Shown here piece by piece: positions 16,764 through 26,280 of a stretch of DNA of 64,000 nt. The position numbers were made by a program, and so were the translations under genes. Position 1 is the first letter of the stretch. The number at the start of each line of letters is the position of its first letter. Origin of the DNA: W-Chloroflexi-9 sp045863195 (GTDB lineage: Bacteria > Chloroflexota > Dehalococcoidia > UBA2979); contig BTUI01000006.1 in NCBI GenBank assembly GCA_045863195.1, forward strand, positions 62,001-126,000. The letters are read 5' to 3'. Under the pieces are notes generated by a model. It worked only from the letters and a program-made list of their open reading frames with translations. It was not told the DNA's origin and ran no database searches.

Positions 16764-18233
16764 TTGCGAAGCGTCTCTTCTCCTCCAAAGGCGTCGATGC
16801 TTATCGAAAGCATGCGAGACATCGGCTATACGCTGGAAACAGCACTCGCCGATATCGTCGACAATTCGATCACCGCAGGCGCGCGATCGATCCGGATCCA
16901 GGCGGAGACCAGCCCCGACTGCGCGTTCATTGCCGTGTCCGACGATGGCCGAGGGATGACCGAATCCGAACTGATCGAGGCGATGCGGCCCGGCAGCCGC
17001 AGCCCGAGAGATGAACGCAGCGAGGATGACCTCGGTCGGTTCGGTCTCGGACTGAAGACCGCCTCTTTCTCGCAGTGTCGCCGCCTGACTGTGGTCAGTG
17101 CCTGTCAGGGCACCGTGTCAGCGGCTCGCTGGGATCTGGACGTCGTCGCCGAGGCTGACGACTGGCTGGTCGAGCTTCCCGATGACCTGGAGGGTATCCC
17201 CGGCGTCGACCGGCTGGGGGCGTCGGGGACGCTCGTTGTCTGGGAGAAGCTCGACCGATTGATCGAACCGGACAGCCCCGACGGCGGCGAGGCCCACTTC
17301 ATCCAGCGCCTGGACGTCGCTCGACAGCATCTCGAGCTGGTCTTTCATCGGTTCCTGTCGGCGCCCGGAACGGGACGCGTTCAGATCTCAATGAACGAGC
17401 GCCCCCTTGAGCCACTCGACCCGTTTCACTCCGGGCACGGGGCAACGATCGCGGGCCCGAGAGAGGTCATCCAGATCGCCGGCATGAGGGTCGAGGTGCA
17501 AGCGTTCACCCTGCCGCACCATGCCAAGGTGACACCGGAGGAGTGGGAGCGGTACGCGGGGCCGAACGGGTACCTGCGCAGTCAGGGGTTCTACGTGTAT
17601 CGGGCCCGACGCCTGATCGTGCACGGGACCTGGTTCGGGCTGGCCAGACAGACCGAGCTGACCAAGCTGGCGCGGGTCCGCATCGACGTCCCGAACGGTC
17701 TCGATGCCGCCTGGAAGATCGACGTGAAGAAGGCGTCCGCACAGCCCCCCTCACCGGTGCGAGAGCGGCTCCGGCGCATCATCGAGACGATCGGCGCCAC
17801 GTCGAGGCGCGTGTACACGGCGCGGGGCAGGAAGCTCATTACCGACGAGCGGCTCCCGGTCTGGTCGCGGGTCCAGGAGCGGGGCGAGATCGCCTATCGA
17901 GTCAACGACGAGCATCCGGTCCTGGTCGACTTCCGCTCGCGACTTCCCGCCGACCTGCAGGATGACTTCCGTCGCGTGATCGAACTCGTCAGCGCTGCGC
18001 TCCCGATGGATGCGCTCTTCGCCGACCTGGGAGGCGATCCCGAGCACGTCCGCGGCAACCGTGTGTCCGACGAGACACTGGCGCATGCGGTACGGGTGGC
18101 GCGTGGTCAGCTGACCGCGGCCGGCGTGTCGCTGGAGGACATCACTGACATGCTCAGTGTGACCGAACCGTTCCGCTCAAACTGGGAGCAGGTCGCCGGA
18201 ATGCTGAGTGAGCTGGCGGAGGAGGAGGCATGA
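16764..18233 (+). CDS. GHKL ATPase of MORC/MutL type, restriction-associated
   Basis: A 489-residue protein with an HSP90/MutL-type ATP fold. It has the N-box ETALADIVDNSITAGA, G1 box VSDDGRGM and G2 box GRFGLGLKTASFSQ within the first 110 residues, followed by a transducer-like domain. Iyer, Abhiman and Aravind (2008) described this class as ancestors of eukaryotic MORC proteins in restriction operons with Z1, PD-(D/E)XK and methylase genes. The TTG at 16764 gives the usual PPxA..LIESMRDIGY opening; ATG at 16797 is an alternative that would trim it. The stop overlaps the Z1 start by four bases. Confidence 0.83.
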   Translation: MRSVSSPPKASMLIESMRDIGYTLETALADIVDNSITAGARSIRIQAETSPDCAFIAVSDDGRGMTESELIEAMRPGSRSPRDERSEDDLGRFGLGLKTASFSQCRRLTVVSACQGTVSAARWDLDVVAEADDWLVELPDDLEGIPGVDRLGASGTLVVWEKLDRLIEPDSPDGGEAHFIQRLDVARQHLELVFHRFLSAPGTGRVQISMNERPLEPLDPFHSGHGATIAGPREVIQIAGMRVEVQAFTLPHHAKVTPEEWERYAGPNGYLRSQGFYVYRARRLIVHGTWFGLARQTELTKLARVRIDVPNGLDAAWKIDVKKASAQPPSPVRERLRRIIETIGATSRRVYTARGRKLITDERLPVWSRVQERGEIAYRVNDEHPVLVDFRSRLPADLQDDFRRVIELVSAALPMDALFADLGGDPEHVRGNRVSDETLAHAVRVARGQLTAAGVSLEDITDMLSVTEPFRSNWEQVAGMLSELAEEEA

Positions 18234-20953
18234 CCGAAGACGCGCTCGCGAACCTCGAGACAGCCGTCGAGGCACTCCTCGTCAAGCAGCAGCCCCACCC
18301 CACCCCGGAACGGATCCGGGAGCTGATCTCGACGCTTCGCTCTGTGCCCGGCTTCGAGGTCGAAGATGCCACTGCCGAGGAACTCGCACGGATCTTCGAA
18401 GCGCGTCACAGCGTGACCATGACCGTCGGCTCGGTGCTGATGGCGCCCGAGTACGAGCCCTGGCTGGACCAGGCGAAGGCCCGGATAGATCCGTACTACT
18501 GGGACCGATACCGCAAGCTGCTGACGGAGCAACACTTCTCGGGGCAGGTGATATCCACGCTCGACGAGGTGACCGACCGGGTCCTGGGACTGCTGGAGAA
18601 CCCGCTTCGCGAGGGGCCGTGGGACCGACGCGGGATGGTCGTCGGGCATGTCCAGTCGGGGAAGACCGCCAATTACACCGGGCTCATCTGCAAGGCCGCG
18701 GATGCTGGATACCGGCTGATCGTCGTGATCGCGGGGGTGCACAACAACCTCCGGAACCAGACTCAGCTTCGGATCGATGAAGGATTCGTGGGGCGAGACA
18801 GCGCCAGGCTGCTGTCGAAGAGCGAGGACCGATTCATCGGGGTTGGTCGCTTCGACCGGACCAGGCGACCGGTGACGTTCACGAATTCGGTACGTGACTT
18901 CAACAAGGTCATGGCGACGGGCGTCGGCATCCCCCTCGACAACCTGAACGAGCCGGCTGTGTTCGTAATCAAGAAGCACTCGAGCACGCTCCGGAACCTG
19001 ATCGAGTGGATCCGGGAGCACAGCGCGAAGGCCGGTGGGACGGTGAGTGCTCCGATGCTCCTGATCGATGACGAAGCCGACAATGCCTCGATCAATGTGC
19101 GGGGCGACGGTCAGGAGCCCTCACGGATCAATGCGCAGATTCGTACGCTCCTCGGGATGTTCGATCGCAGCTGCTACGTGGGCTACACCGCTACCCCCTT
19201 CGCCAACATCTTCATCGACCCGGACAGCGACGATGAAATGTTCGGCGACGACCTGTTCCCCCGGCACTTCATCGTCAGCCTTGATCCGCCGTCGAACTAC
19301 TTCGGGGCGGAACGGGTCTTCGTCCAGGATGCGGAAGCGGTCATTCGCCACATCGAGGACAGCGACGACTGGCTCCCGCTCAGCCACAAGAAGGACGCAC
19401 CGGTCGACTTCCTGCCCGCGAGCCTGCTCGACGCCATCCGGACGTTCATCGTCGGACGTGCGATCCGCCTGGCGCGTGGTCATGAGACGGCGCACTGCTC
19501 GATGCTGATCAATGCCTCGCGGTTCACCGACGTCCAGAGGCAGATCCGGAACGAGGTGCACCACCGCCTCGAGCAGATCCAGTCGAGCGTCCGCATCAAC
19601 GGCGCATTGCCGGCGGCGCGCGCACTCCGCGACCCGGAGATCAATGAGTTGCACGCGATCTGGGAAACGGAGTTTGCCGAAACGGAATTTGACTGGGATC
19701 AGGTCCAGGCTCAGCTCCATGCCGCCGCCGCACCGGTCCGCGTCGTCGAGGTGAACAGCAACTCGGCCGGGAACCTCAACTACCGGGAGCACCAGCAGAC
19801 AGGCCTGAACGTGATCGCCGTGGGCGGGATGTCGCTCTCTCGCGGCCTCACGCTCGAAGGGCTCATGGTCAGCTACTTCCTGCGGAACTCGATCATGTAC
19901 GACACGCTCATGCAGATGGGCCGCTGGTTCGGTTATCGCCCCGACTATGACGACCTCTGCCGGATCTGGATGCCCGAGGAAGCCGAGGGCTGGTACGCGC
20001 ACATCACCGAGTCAATCGAGATGCTGCGCGAGGAGCTCCGGATCATGGAGGCGGCGAGCGCCACACCGGAAGAGTTCGGCCTCCGGGTCCGCAGCCATCC
20101 GGACACGCTCATCGTCACGGCGCGGAACAAGATGGGGAGCGGCCAGAAGGTCGTCGTGAGTGTCGGACTGGGGAACAACTTCATCGAAACGACGACGCTC
20201 TGGCGCGATCGCGATCACTGCCTGCGCAACCGCCGGGCGGTCGATGACTTCGCGACGGCCCTGGCCGGTCTCGGGATCGGCGGTGCCGCAGCTCGCGAGG
20301 TATCAGGTGGGTGGCTCCTGAGTGACGTCCCCGCCGGGCCCATCACTGAGTTCATCACCGCGTTCGCAAACCATCCGGGGTCGATGCTCACCGAGTCGGC
20401 GCCCGTGCGCAGGTACATCGAGGACCGCAGCGATGAGGAGCTGGCCCGCTGGGACGTACTGATCGCGAGCATCAGGGAGACCGAGGGCACGTTCCAGGAT
20501 GAGGTGCTTGGTCTCCCGATCTACTGTCAGCGTCGCCAGCCCGGAAAGCGCGGCAACGACTTGATCCTGCCAGTCTCGAACAATCAGCGCGTGGCCTCGC
20601 GCGGGATCGAACGTACGGGCATGTCGTCGGATCTCATCCGTACAGCAGAACAGGCATATCTCGATTCGCTGACCGGGACCCGCAGCACCGAGTCGCGCAG
20701 GGGCGTCAACTTCCCCGACTGGGCCTACCGCCTTTACCGCGAGCGACCGCTCCTCATAATTCACCTGCTGAAGATCGACCCACCGCGTCCCGGGGCCTTC
20801 GAGGAGTCGAACCCTGTGGTCGCCTACAGCATCAGCTTCCCCCGGACGGAGCGGGAAGAGAAGCGGGTCGAGTACGTCGTGAACACGACGTGGATGCGTG
20901 AGAATTACCAGGAAGAGTTCGGTACTGAGGAACTCGATGACAGCGCCGGCTGA
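18230..20953 (+). CDS. Z1-domain SF2-like ATPase
   Basis: A 907-residue nucleoside triphosphatase of the Z1 family. Walker A is GHVQSGKT (residues 139-146). The Walker B/DEAD-like motif is LLIDDEADNAS (278-287). A YTATPFANIF segment follows near residue 315. A motif VI-like MGRWFGYRPDYDDLCR lies in the middle. In this class the Z1 protein is predicted to translocate or remodel DNA for the partner nuclease. It is translationally coupled to the MORC-type ATPase (ATGA) and to the PD-(D/E)XK gene (16-base overlap). Confidence 0.88.
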   Translation: MTEDALANLETAVEALLVKQQPHPTPERIRELISTLRSVPGFEVEDATAEELARIFEARHSVTMTVGSVLMAPEYEPWLDQAKARIDPYYWDRYRKLLTEQHFSGQVISTLDEVTDRVLGLLENPLREGPWDRRGMVVGHVQSGKTANYTGLICKAADAGYRLIVVIAGVHNNLRNQTQLRIDEGFVGRDSARLLSKSEDRFIGVGRFDRTRRPVTFTNSVRDFNKVMATGVGIPLDNLNEPAVFVIKKHSSTLRNLIEWIREHSAKAGGTVSAPMLLIDDEADNASINVRGDGQEPSRINAQIRTLLGMFDRSCYVGYTATPFANIFIDPDSDDEMFGDDLFPRHFIVSLDPPSNYFGAERVFVQDAEAVIRHIEDSDDWLPLSHKKDAPVDFLPASLLDAIRTFIVGRAIRLARGHETAHCSMLINASRFTDVQRQIRNEVHHRLEQIQSSVRINGALPAARALRDPEINELHAIWETEFAETEFDWDQVQAQLHAAAAPVRVVEVNSNSAGNLNYREHQQTGLNVIAVGGMSLSRGLTLEGLMVSYFLRNSIMYDTLMQMGRWFGYRPDYDDLCRIWMPEEAEGWYAHITESIEMLREELRIMEAASATPEEFGLRVRSHPDTLIVTARNKMGSGQKVVVSVGLGNNFIETTTLWRDRDHCLRNRRAVDDFATALAGLGIGGAAAREVSGGWLLSDVPAGPITEFITAFANHPGSMLTESAPVRRYIEDRSDEELARWDVLIASIRETEGTFQDEVLGLPIYCQRRQPGKRGNDLILPVSNNQRVASRGIERTGMSSDLIRTAEQAYLDSLTGTRSTESRRGVNFPDWAYRLYRERPLLIIHLLKIDPPRPGAFEESNPVVAYSISFPRTEREEKRVEYVVNTTWMRENYQEEFGTEELDDSAG

Positions 20954-21947
20954 CGACCCCTGGGGCAACCTGGAGCTGCCGCCCGATGCCTCACGCGTGA
21001 CGGCGCGTCGCGTCGATCCGGCCCTGCCATGGAGCTTCTACTGGGGACGGTCGGCAGAAGACCGCTACCTGTTGATCCTGCGCCATGACCAGGAGCCATT
21101 CGCGAACTCGCTGCCTCGGCTCCGCGGGATCGACGTTGCGCAGTCCAGTGGGCAGCAGGGCGAACACCCCTCGATCCTGTGGGTGCTTCAGGACGCGGCC
21201 CAGCGGGACATCTTCTTCCGGCTGTGCAGCGACATCGTGGAGAGCACCGCTACAGCGGTCTCGGAGTCCGAAGCGATCGCGATCGCCGTGACGCGTACCT
21301 GGCGCTGGCACCATCTGCTGCGCGGTGGCGGGAGTGAGCGACTCGGCCCTGAGGAGCAGAAGGGGCTGATTGGGGAGCTGCTCTGCCTGGAGCGCCGCCT
21401 GCTGCCAGTCCTGCCTGCACGTGATGCGGTTCAGGCGTGGATCGGGCCGCTCGATGCACCGAAGGACTTCGAGCTCGCGTTCGTCTGCATCGAAGCCAAG
21501 GCCCGGCGTGGAGGAGCCACGCCTCACGTCGCGATCAGTTCCGAGTCTCAGCTGGACTCCACCGGAATCGACGCACTCTTCCTGCACGTCGTCGATCTTG
21601 ATCAGGCGCCGCCGGAGGTACCGGGGGCGTTCACGGTGACATCCGTCGCCACGCGGATCGGGGACCATATCGGAGCGCTCGATGCTGGAGTCCTCGAACT
21701 CTATGAGTCCCGCCTTGAGGCCGCCGGCTTTCGCTGGGCAGACGACTACTCGGACTCCTGGTGGGTGGACGGTGGTGTCCGTCTCTATCGGGTCACGGAG
21801 GGCTTCCCGAGGATCTCTGCCTCGCAGCTCGACCCCGGAGTGACCAGAGTGCACTACGCGGTCAGCCTGAGCGCCTGCGAGCCCTACCGGGTCGATGAGG
21901 ACCTCGTGGCGGCTGCGCTGGAGGGAGCCGCTGCGGATGGCCGTTGA
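20937..21947 (+). CDS. PD-(D/E)XK motif protein (DUF4420-like)
   Basis: A 336-residue putative nuclease, the likely effector of the restriction module. The PD-(D/E)XK core is visible as GLIGELLCLE, then PKDFELAF, then CIEAKARR: a helix glutamate, an aspartate and an E-x-K pair. The N-terminus (WGNLE, then SFYWGRSAEDRYLL) matches what I recall of the DUF4420 family found with Z1 and AIPR proteins. ATG 20937 with TGAGG upstream is preferred over ATG 20898, which would overlap the Z1 gene by 56 bases. Confidence 0.8.
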   Translation: MTAPADDPWGNLELPPDASRVTARRVDPALPWSFYWGRSAEDRYLLILRHDQEPFANSLPRLRGIDVAQSSGQQGEHPSILWVLQDAAQRDIFFRLCSDIVESTATAVSESEAIAIAVTRTWRWHHLLRGGGSERLGPEEQKGLIGELLCLERRLLPVLPARDAVQAWIGPLDAPKDFELAFVCIEAKARRGGATPHVAISSESQLDSTGIDALFLHVVDLDQAPPEVPGAFTVTSVATRIGDHIGALDAGVLELYESRLEAAGFRWADDYSDSWWVDGGVRLYRVTEGFPRISASQLDPGVTRVHYAVSLSACEPYRVDEDLVAAALEGAAADGR

Positions 21948-24018
21948 GCTTGATGAGTTCTACGTGGACTTCTTCCAGGACGTCCTCGGTGCCGCGGATG
22001 CCGATGGCCGATATGTGGAAGATGCCTTCTTCGACCTCTTCTGTAATGAACTGATCGACGCCGGGGAGCTGGAGACGGCGGACCGTGCGTTCTATCTGCC
22101 CCCCCGCGGCATGCGCGTCGATGGGTACGGGGGGGATCCGGCGAGCACTGACGGCACGCTCAGCCTCATCATTGCCGACTTCAATCCATCCGACGCCATC
22201 GGTTCGCTCACGGCGACCGACATGGAGGCAATCTTCCGGCGACTGCTCAATTTCGTCGAGCGGGCGCGGGATGCCGGGTTCCGCAACAGCCTCGAAGAGA
22301 CTTCGCCAGCATTTGGCCTGGCGAGCCTGATCGCATCGCGATGGGCGTCGATCGCGAAGATCCGCCTGTTCCTCATCAGCAACCGTCAGCTGAGCGCCCG
22401 GGTGGATGGGCGTGAGGCGGAGAGCCTCGACGGAAAGCCCGTCACGTACAGCGTCTGGGACATCGGGCGGCTTCACCGCTTCGCCACGGCGACCCACGGA
22501 CGCGAGGAGATCGTCGTCGACCTCAAGGAGACGTTCGGTGCCGGCCTGCCGGTGCTGCCGGCACACGTCGACGGGATCGACTACCGCGCGTACCTCGCCG
22601 TGATTCCGGGCGTCCAGCTGGCGGCGATCTACGAGCGCTGGGGCGCGCGGTTGCTCGAACAGAACGTGCGCTCCTTCCTCCAGGCGCGCGGAGGTGTGAA
22701 CCGGGGGATCCGGAACACCATCGAGAACGAACCAGAGATGTTCCTGGCCTACAACAACGGGATCGCCGCGACAGCCGAGAGCATCGAAGTGGTTGAAGAC
22801 GGGAACGCGCAGCAGGTCACCGCCATCCGGAACCTCCAGATCGTGAACGGCGGTCAGACCACCGCGTCGATCCACGCGGCGAGCCGCCGAGGGGTCGACC
22901 TGTCCCGGGTCTTCGTGCAGATGAAGCTCTCGATCGTGGACCCGGAGCGCGCGGACGAGATCGTCCCCCGCATCTCCGAGTACGCGAATAGCCAGAACCG
23001 CGTCAACGCGGCAGACTTCTTCGCGAATCATCCCTTCCACGTCCGGATGGAGGGGTTCTCTCGTCGCGTCTTTGCGCCCTCTCCCGACGGCACGTTCCGT
23101 GACTCGAAGTGGTTCTACGAGCGCGCCCGGGGCCAGTACCAGGATGCCCGCGCCAATCGCACCCCTGCGGAGCGGAGACGTTTCGACCTCGAGTACCCGA
23201 AGCAGCAGATGTTCACGAAGACCGACCTTGCGAAGTTCCTCAGCCTCTGGGAGTTCCGACCGCACATCGTGAGCCGCGGGGCCCAGAAGAACTTCGTCGA
23301 CTTCGCCGAGCACATCTCCCGTGCATGGGACCGGAACGCCGACGACTTCAACGAGACCTACTTCCGGCAGATCGTGGCGAAGGCGATCGTCTTCCGCCAC
23401 ACGGAGCGGCTCGTGTCGGCTCAGCCCTGGTACCAGGGTGGCTATCGGGCGAACGTCGTCGCCTACACGATCGCGAAGGTCGCTTTCGATGTCGCCGAGC
23501 GCGGTCTGAGCGTGGATCTCAACCGCATCTGGCGCGACCAGAAGGTGCCACCCGGGCTCGACCGCGCGCTTGAGGTGACCTCTGCACTGGTCAACCAGGC
23601 GATCATCGACACGGAGCGGAACGTAACGGAGTGGGCAAAGCAGGAGGCGTGCTGGAGTCGAGTGAGTGCGCTCGACGTCCCGTGGGAGGACGCCTGGATA
23701 CGAGAGCTCACGAGCCGTGACGCGCAGCGGGAGCAACAACGTGCTGCCCGCAAGGACCAGCGGATGCTCAACGGCATCGAGGTTCAGACACGTGTGCTCG
23801 AGGCAGGGCCTGACTTCTGGTCGGGCGTCCGTCAGTGGGGAGCCGAACGTAAGCTCCTCTCGCCGACCGAAGCGGACATCCTGCGGGTCGCAGAGTCGAT
23901 CCCCGGGAAGCTGCCCTCAGAGAAGCAGAGCCTGATGCTGATCGAGACGCTGCGTCGACTCCAGGAGGAGGGGTGCCCGCTCGGGCAGGAGATCATCGGA
24001 GCGCTGTCCGTTGGATAG
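21937..24018 (+). CDS. AIPR family protein
   Basis: A 693-residue member of the abortive infection phage resistance (AIPR) family. It shows the family signature AYNNGIAATAESI (residues 271-283) followed by LQIVNGGQTTASIHAA (300-315), and later SQNRVNAADFF. The biochemical role is unsettled; members occur in phage-exclusion loci and in MORC/Z1 operons. ATG 21937 is used, giving an 11-base overlap with the PD-(D/E)XK gene. The ORF could open at 21895, but that would read through the upstream coding tail. Confidence 0.85.
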   Translation: MAVELDEFYVDFFQDVLGAADADGRYVEDAFFDLFCNELIDAGELETADRAFYLPPRGMRVDGYGGDPASTDGTLSLIIADFNPSDAIGSLTATDMEAIFRRLLNFVERARDAGFRNSLEETSPAFGLASLIASRWASIAKIRLFLISNRQLSARVDGREAESLDGKPVTYSVWDIGRLHRFATATHGREEIVVDLKETFGAGLPVLPAHVDGIDYRAYLAVIPGVQLAAIYERWGARLLEQNVRSFLQARGGVNRGIRNTIENEPEMFLAYNNGIAATAESIEVVEDGNAQQVTAIRNLQIVNGGQTTASIHAASRRGVDLSRVFVQMKLSIVDPERADEIVPRISEYANSQNRVNAADFFANHPFHVRMEGFSRRVFAPSPDGTFRDSKWFYERARGQYQDARANRTPAERRRFDLEYPKQQMFTKTDLAKFLSLWEFRPHIVSRGAQKNFVDFAEHISRAWDRNADDFNETYFRQIVAKAIVFRHTERLVSAQPWYQGGYRANVVAYTIAKVAFDVAERGLSVDLNRIWRDQKVPPGLDRALEVTSALVNQAIIDTERNVTEWAKQEACWSRVSALDVPWEDAWIRELTSRDAQREQQRAARKDQRMLNGIEVQTRVLEAGPDFWSGVRQWGAERKLLSPTEADILRVAESIPGKLPSEKQSLMLIETLRRLQEEGCPLGQEIIGALSVG

Positions 24019-24039
24019 CGTCCCGCTGAGGAGATACTC

Positions 24040-24612
24040 ATGATTCGCGCCCTGACATCGTGGAGTGATCTCGCTGCCGCCCAGCGGGCCTTTCGTTCGG
24101 AGTTCTATGAGCGTGCGGAGCTCCTGACACGGACCGTCGGCTTCCCCGGAGGCAGCACCGAAGTCGACATCGCCTGGCACGGGGATGTGGGTCTATGGGG
24201 GTACGTGGACCAGGTCGAGTCGGCGAACGGGCCCGATGGAGCCGGTGGCCGGTACTGGAACGCGTTCGGTCTCGATGACCCTCACCGGGCTGGTGGCCTG
24301 TCAATCACCGTCGAGGTGAATCCACCCCTCCAGGGCACCAACGGACGGGTCGGTGGCATCTTCGGGCATGAGAAGGACGGGACACGCGTCCTGCTGCATC
24401 GTGGGACCATCGGCGGTGCCCGGAGTGGCGTCGGGAAGGATCTCTTCTGACGGGAATTCCGGGGGCGCCCGATGTTCGTGAATGATGGTGAGGACGTCGT
24501 TGACTGCGCCGTCGTCGCGAAACTCGGTCGGGGCTCCCTCGCCGCGGACCTGCGACGCTTTGTCGATGATGTCGCCAGGATGAAGGCTTCCGTCAGGCGA
24601 TCGCAGGCGTAG
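24040..24612 (+). pseudogene. Hypothetical gene interrupted by in-frame TGA
   Basis: The gene starts at 24040 after a GAGGAG ribosome site and gives 136 residues, ending GVGKDLF-stop at TGA 24448-24450. The same frame then stays open for 53 further codons to TAG at 24610-24612. Its sequence is clearly protein-like (REFRGRPMFVNDGEDVVDC, then LRRFVDDVARMKASV). A single change TGG to TGA would explain this; TGA is the normal stop elsewhere here, so recoding is unlikely. No family recognised. It follows the AIPR gene by 21 bases and probably belongs to the same operon. Sequencing error is an alternative. Confidence 0.65.
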
Positions 24613-24691
24613 GGGTGATCAGTCTCGGACGGGGACTCGGTCGGGTTCCGACGTCCATCAGGCCGGTGAGCGAGGCGGAGAGAGGAACTGG

Positions 24692-25537
24692 ATGGCGCTG
24701 CGCACGGTCGATGGTTCGGGCGTTCTCTACCACTTCCTCCAGAAGGACCTGATCCAGTCGGACGTCTTCTTCTTTCAGATGCTGATCGCCCGCCTCGTTG
24801 TCGCGCTGGGGATCTGGTTTCCGCCCTCGCTGTACGCAGAACTCCCGCTGCTCGTCCCGTATGCGGTCCGGGATCCCCACTCGCGAGGCAACAGGAAGCT
24901 GGCATTGCCTGATCAGTGGGGCTCTCCGAATCAGCAGGGCTACTTCCGCGACGACAACAGCCTCATTAAGAAGGTGCCCGCGAGCCTGCGGATCAGAAGT
25001 CGCCTGACCGATGTGTATGCCGGACGGGCGATCGGAACCGGCTTCGTGGCGTCGCATGTCTGGCGTCAGTTGAACGGTGAACCAACACAGCTCGCGTCGC
25101 GCGACCCACTGACGTACTCATTCGTTCCGAATCTCGTATGGCTGCCGAATTCGGTCGCGGCGCTCACCGACCGCGAGGGCTCCTTCGCCCAGGCCTACAT
25201 TCAGGCGATCGCCCATCGCACGTTCCGGCACCATCCGGTGCGTCCCGAATTCGGGGAGGTCGTTGAAGAGGCCTGGTCAAGACTACCGGTGCCGGGCGGG
25301 ATTCCCGAGCAGGGGCTTCCCGATCCCGACGAGCTCAATTACTTCGAGGCAACGGGCCAGTTCCTCGATCGCCGGCGTCGGATGATCGGTGAGGTCGCGC
25401 ACGCCCTGAGGTGCGTCGCACACGGCGGAGCCATTGACGGGAAGATCGTGTCGGGCCGCTACACAGCTGGTCTTCCGAAGGTGCCGGGGCCTGCTGCTCT
25501 AGAACTGGCAGAACTCCTTGAGTGTCTGTCGACGTGA
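24692..25537 (+). CDS. Hypothetical protein, defence-operon companion
   Basis: A 281-residue protein of unknown family. It opens with an FLQKDLIQSDVFFFQMLIAR helix, and a middle segment reads SPNQQGYFRDDNSLIKKVP with several conserved-looking charged residues. It ends in a helical region. There is no signal peptide, P-loop, zinc site or nuclease motif that I can identify. A GGAGAGAGG ribosome site precedes the ATG. It is the last gene of the restriction-type cluster, 80 bases after the broken gene, and could be a regulator, a specificity factor or a substrate partner. Confidence 0.6.
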   Translation: MALRTVDGSGVLYHFLQKDLIQSDVFFFQMLIARLVVALGIWFPPSLYAELPLLVPYAVRDPHSRGNRKLALPDQWGSPNQQGYFRDDNSLIKKVPASLRIRSRLTDVYAGRAIGTGFVASHVWRQLNGEPTQLASRDPLTYSFVPNLVWLPNSVAALTDREGSFAQAYIQAIAHRTFRHHPVRPEFGEVVEEAWSRLPVPGGIPEQGLPDPDELNYFEATGQFLDRRRRMIGEVAHALRCVAHGGAIDGKIVSGRYTAGLPKVPGPAALELAELLECLST

Positions 25538-26280
25538 GGCATCCTCAGTCCCTTCACCGGCTGACTCGATCGGTTCGCCGCGGTTACTGCCGTGGATTGG
25601 AATGCGCGCGGATGGTGCGGAGCTGGAAGCGGTCTCCGGCCTAGGCGGGCATGAGGGACTCACCATCGGCTCCACGGCTGCGTCGAGCTGGGCGCAATCT
25701 GGCTTCCCAGCACCAGCATGATCAGCGGATCGGAAAGCCGCTGATCACGATTCCTCGGAGTGGCGTCGGGCGAACCTTTTCTTAGGGGCAGACACTCTCC
25801 TCTGAGTGGCGTGTAGCGCGGTTCGACCACTGGGATTGCGACTGAGGCGCTGGGCGCCAGCCAGGCGCCGCTAAGAGTCGGCGGCACGCTCGTGGGTGAT
25901 CGTCGGCAGGTATGACCTACCTCAACTGAAACCATTCGCTCAGCCTCAGCAGCAGTTACGCCGGGAGGGCGGACGGCCGAGCGGTGAGAGTGCCCGGCGC
26001 GCGTGGGCTAGGCGCGGTGGCAATGCTGCTCGCCCCCTTCCCGGGGCCTCAGCTCAGACTAGGGCCACGAGCACGAGCGATTGTGGAGCGAGCCGAAGGC
26101 CGAGGTTGCCGACTGGGCTTCGGGGAGACGAAAGGCCCTGTTCTGGCCATTTGGCCAGATACCAAGACCTGGAAACCCCGTAGGGGTCGAACCCCATGCA
26201 CCCAAGCTCGCTCGAGTCACGGTAGCCGCAGTTGTAGCCACTCGGCGATACTCGCCTCACGAGATCGGCCGGGGTGGAAT
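25538..26280. other. Long non-coding leader before the three-gene module
   Basis: About 740 bases with no credible gene. It contains a near-perfect inverted repeat CTGGCCA-TT-TGGCCAG at 26143-26158, a second small hairpin CCCC-GTA-GGGG just downstream (about 26177-26187), and a tail-like frame ending IPRSGVGRTFS-stop at about 25780, which echoes the ending RSGVGKDLF of the broken gene. The last suggests an old duplication or gene remnant. The region could hold the promoter, an operator or a small RNA for the following module. Confidence 0.45.

Noticed and set aside
21862..23739. 625-residue open frame on the minus strand
   Set aside because: It lies fully across the PD-(D/E)XK and AIPR genes, which have strong motifs and operon overlaps; the antisense protein shows no domain.
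13830..25537. Assignment to BREX, DISARM, Druantia or Zorya
   Set aside because: None of their hallmark proteins (PglZ, DrmABC, DruE, ZorAB) is present; the gene set fits the MORC/Z1 class instead.
26180..26205. GGGGTCGAACCCC as a tRNA T-arm
   Set aside because: The loop is only five bases and no anticodon arm or acceptor stem lies in register.
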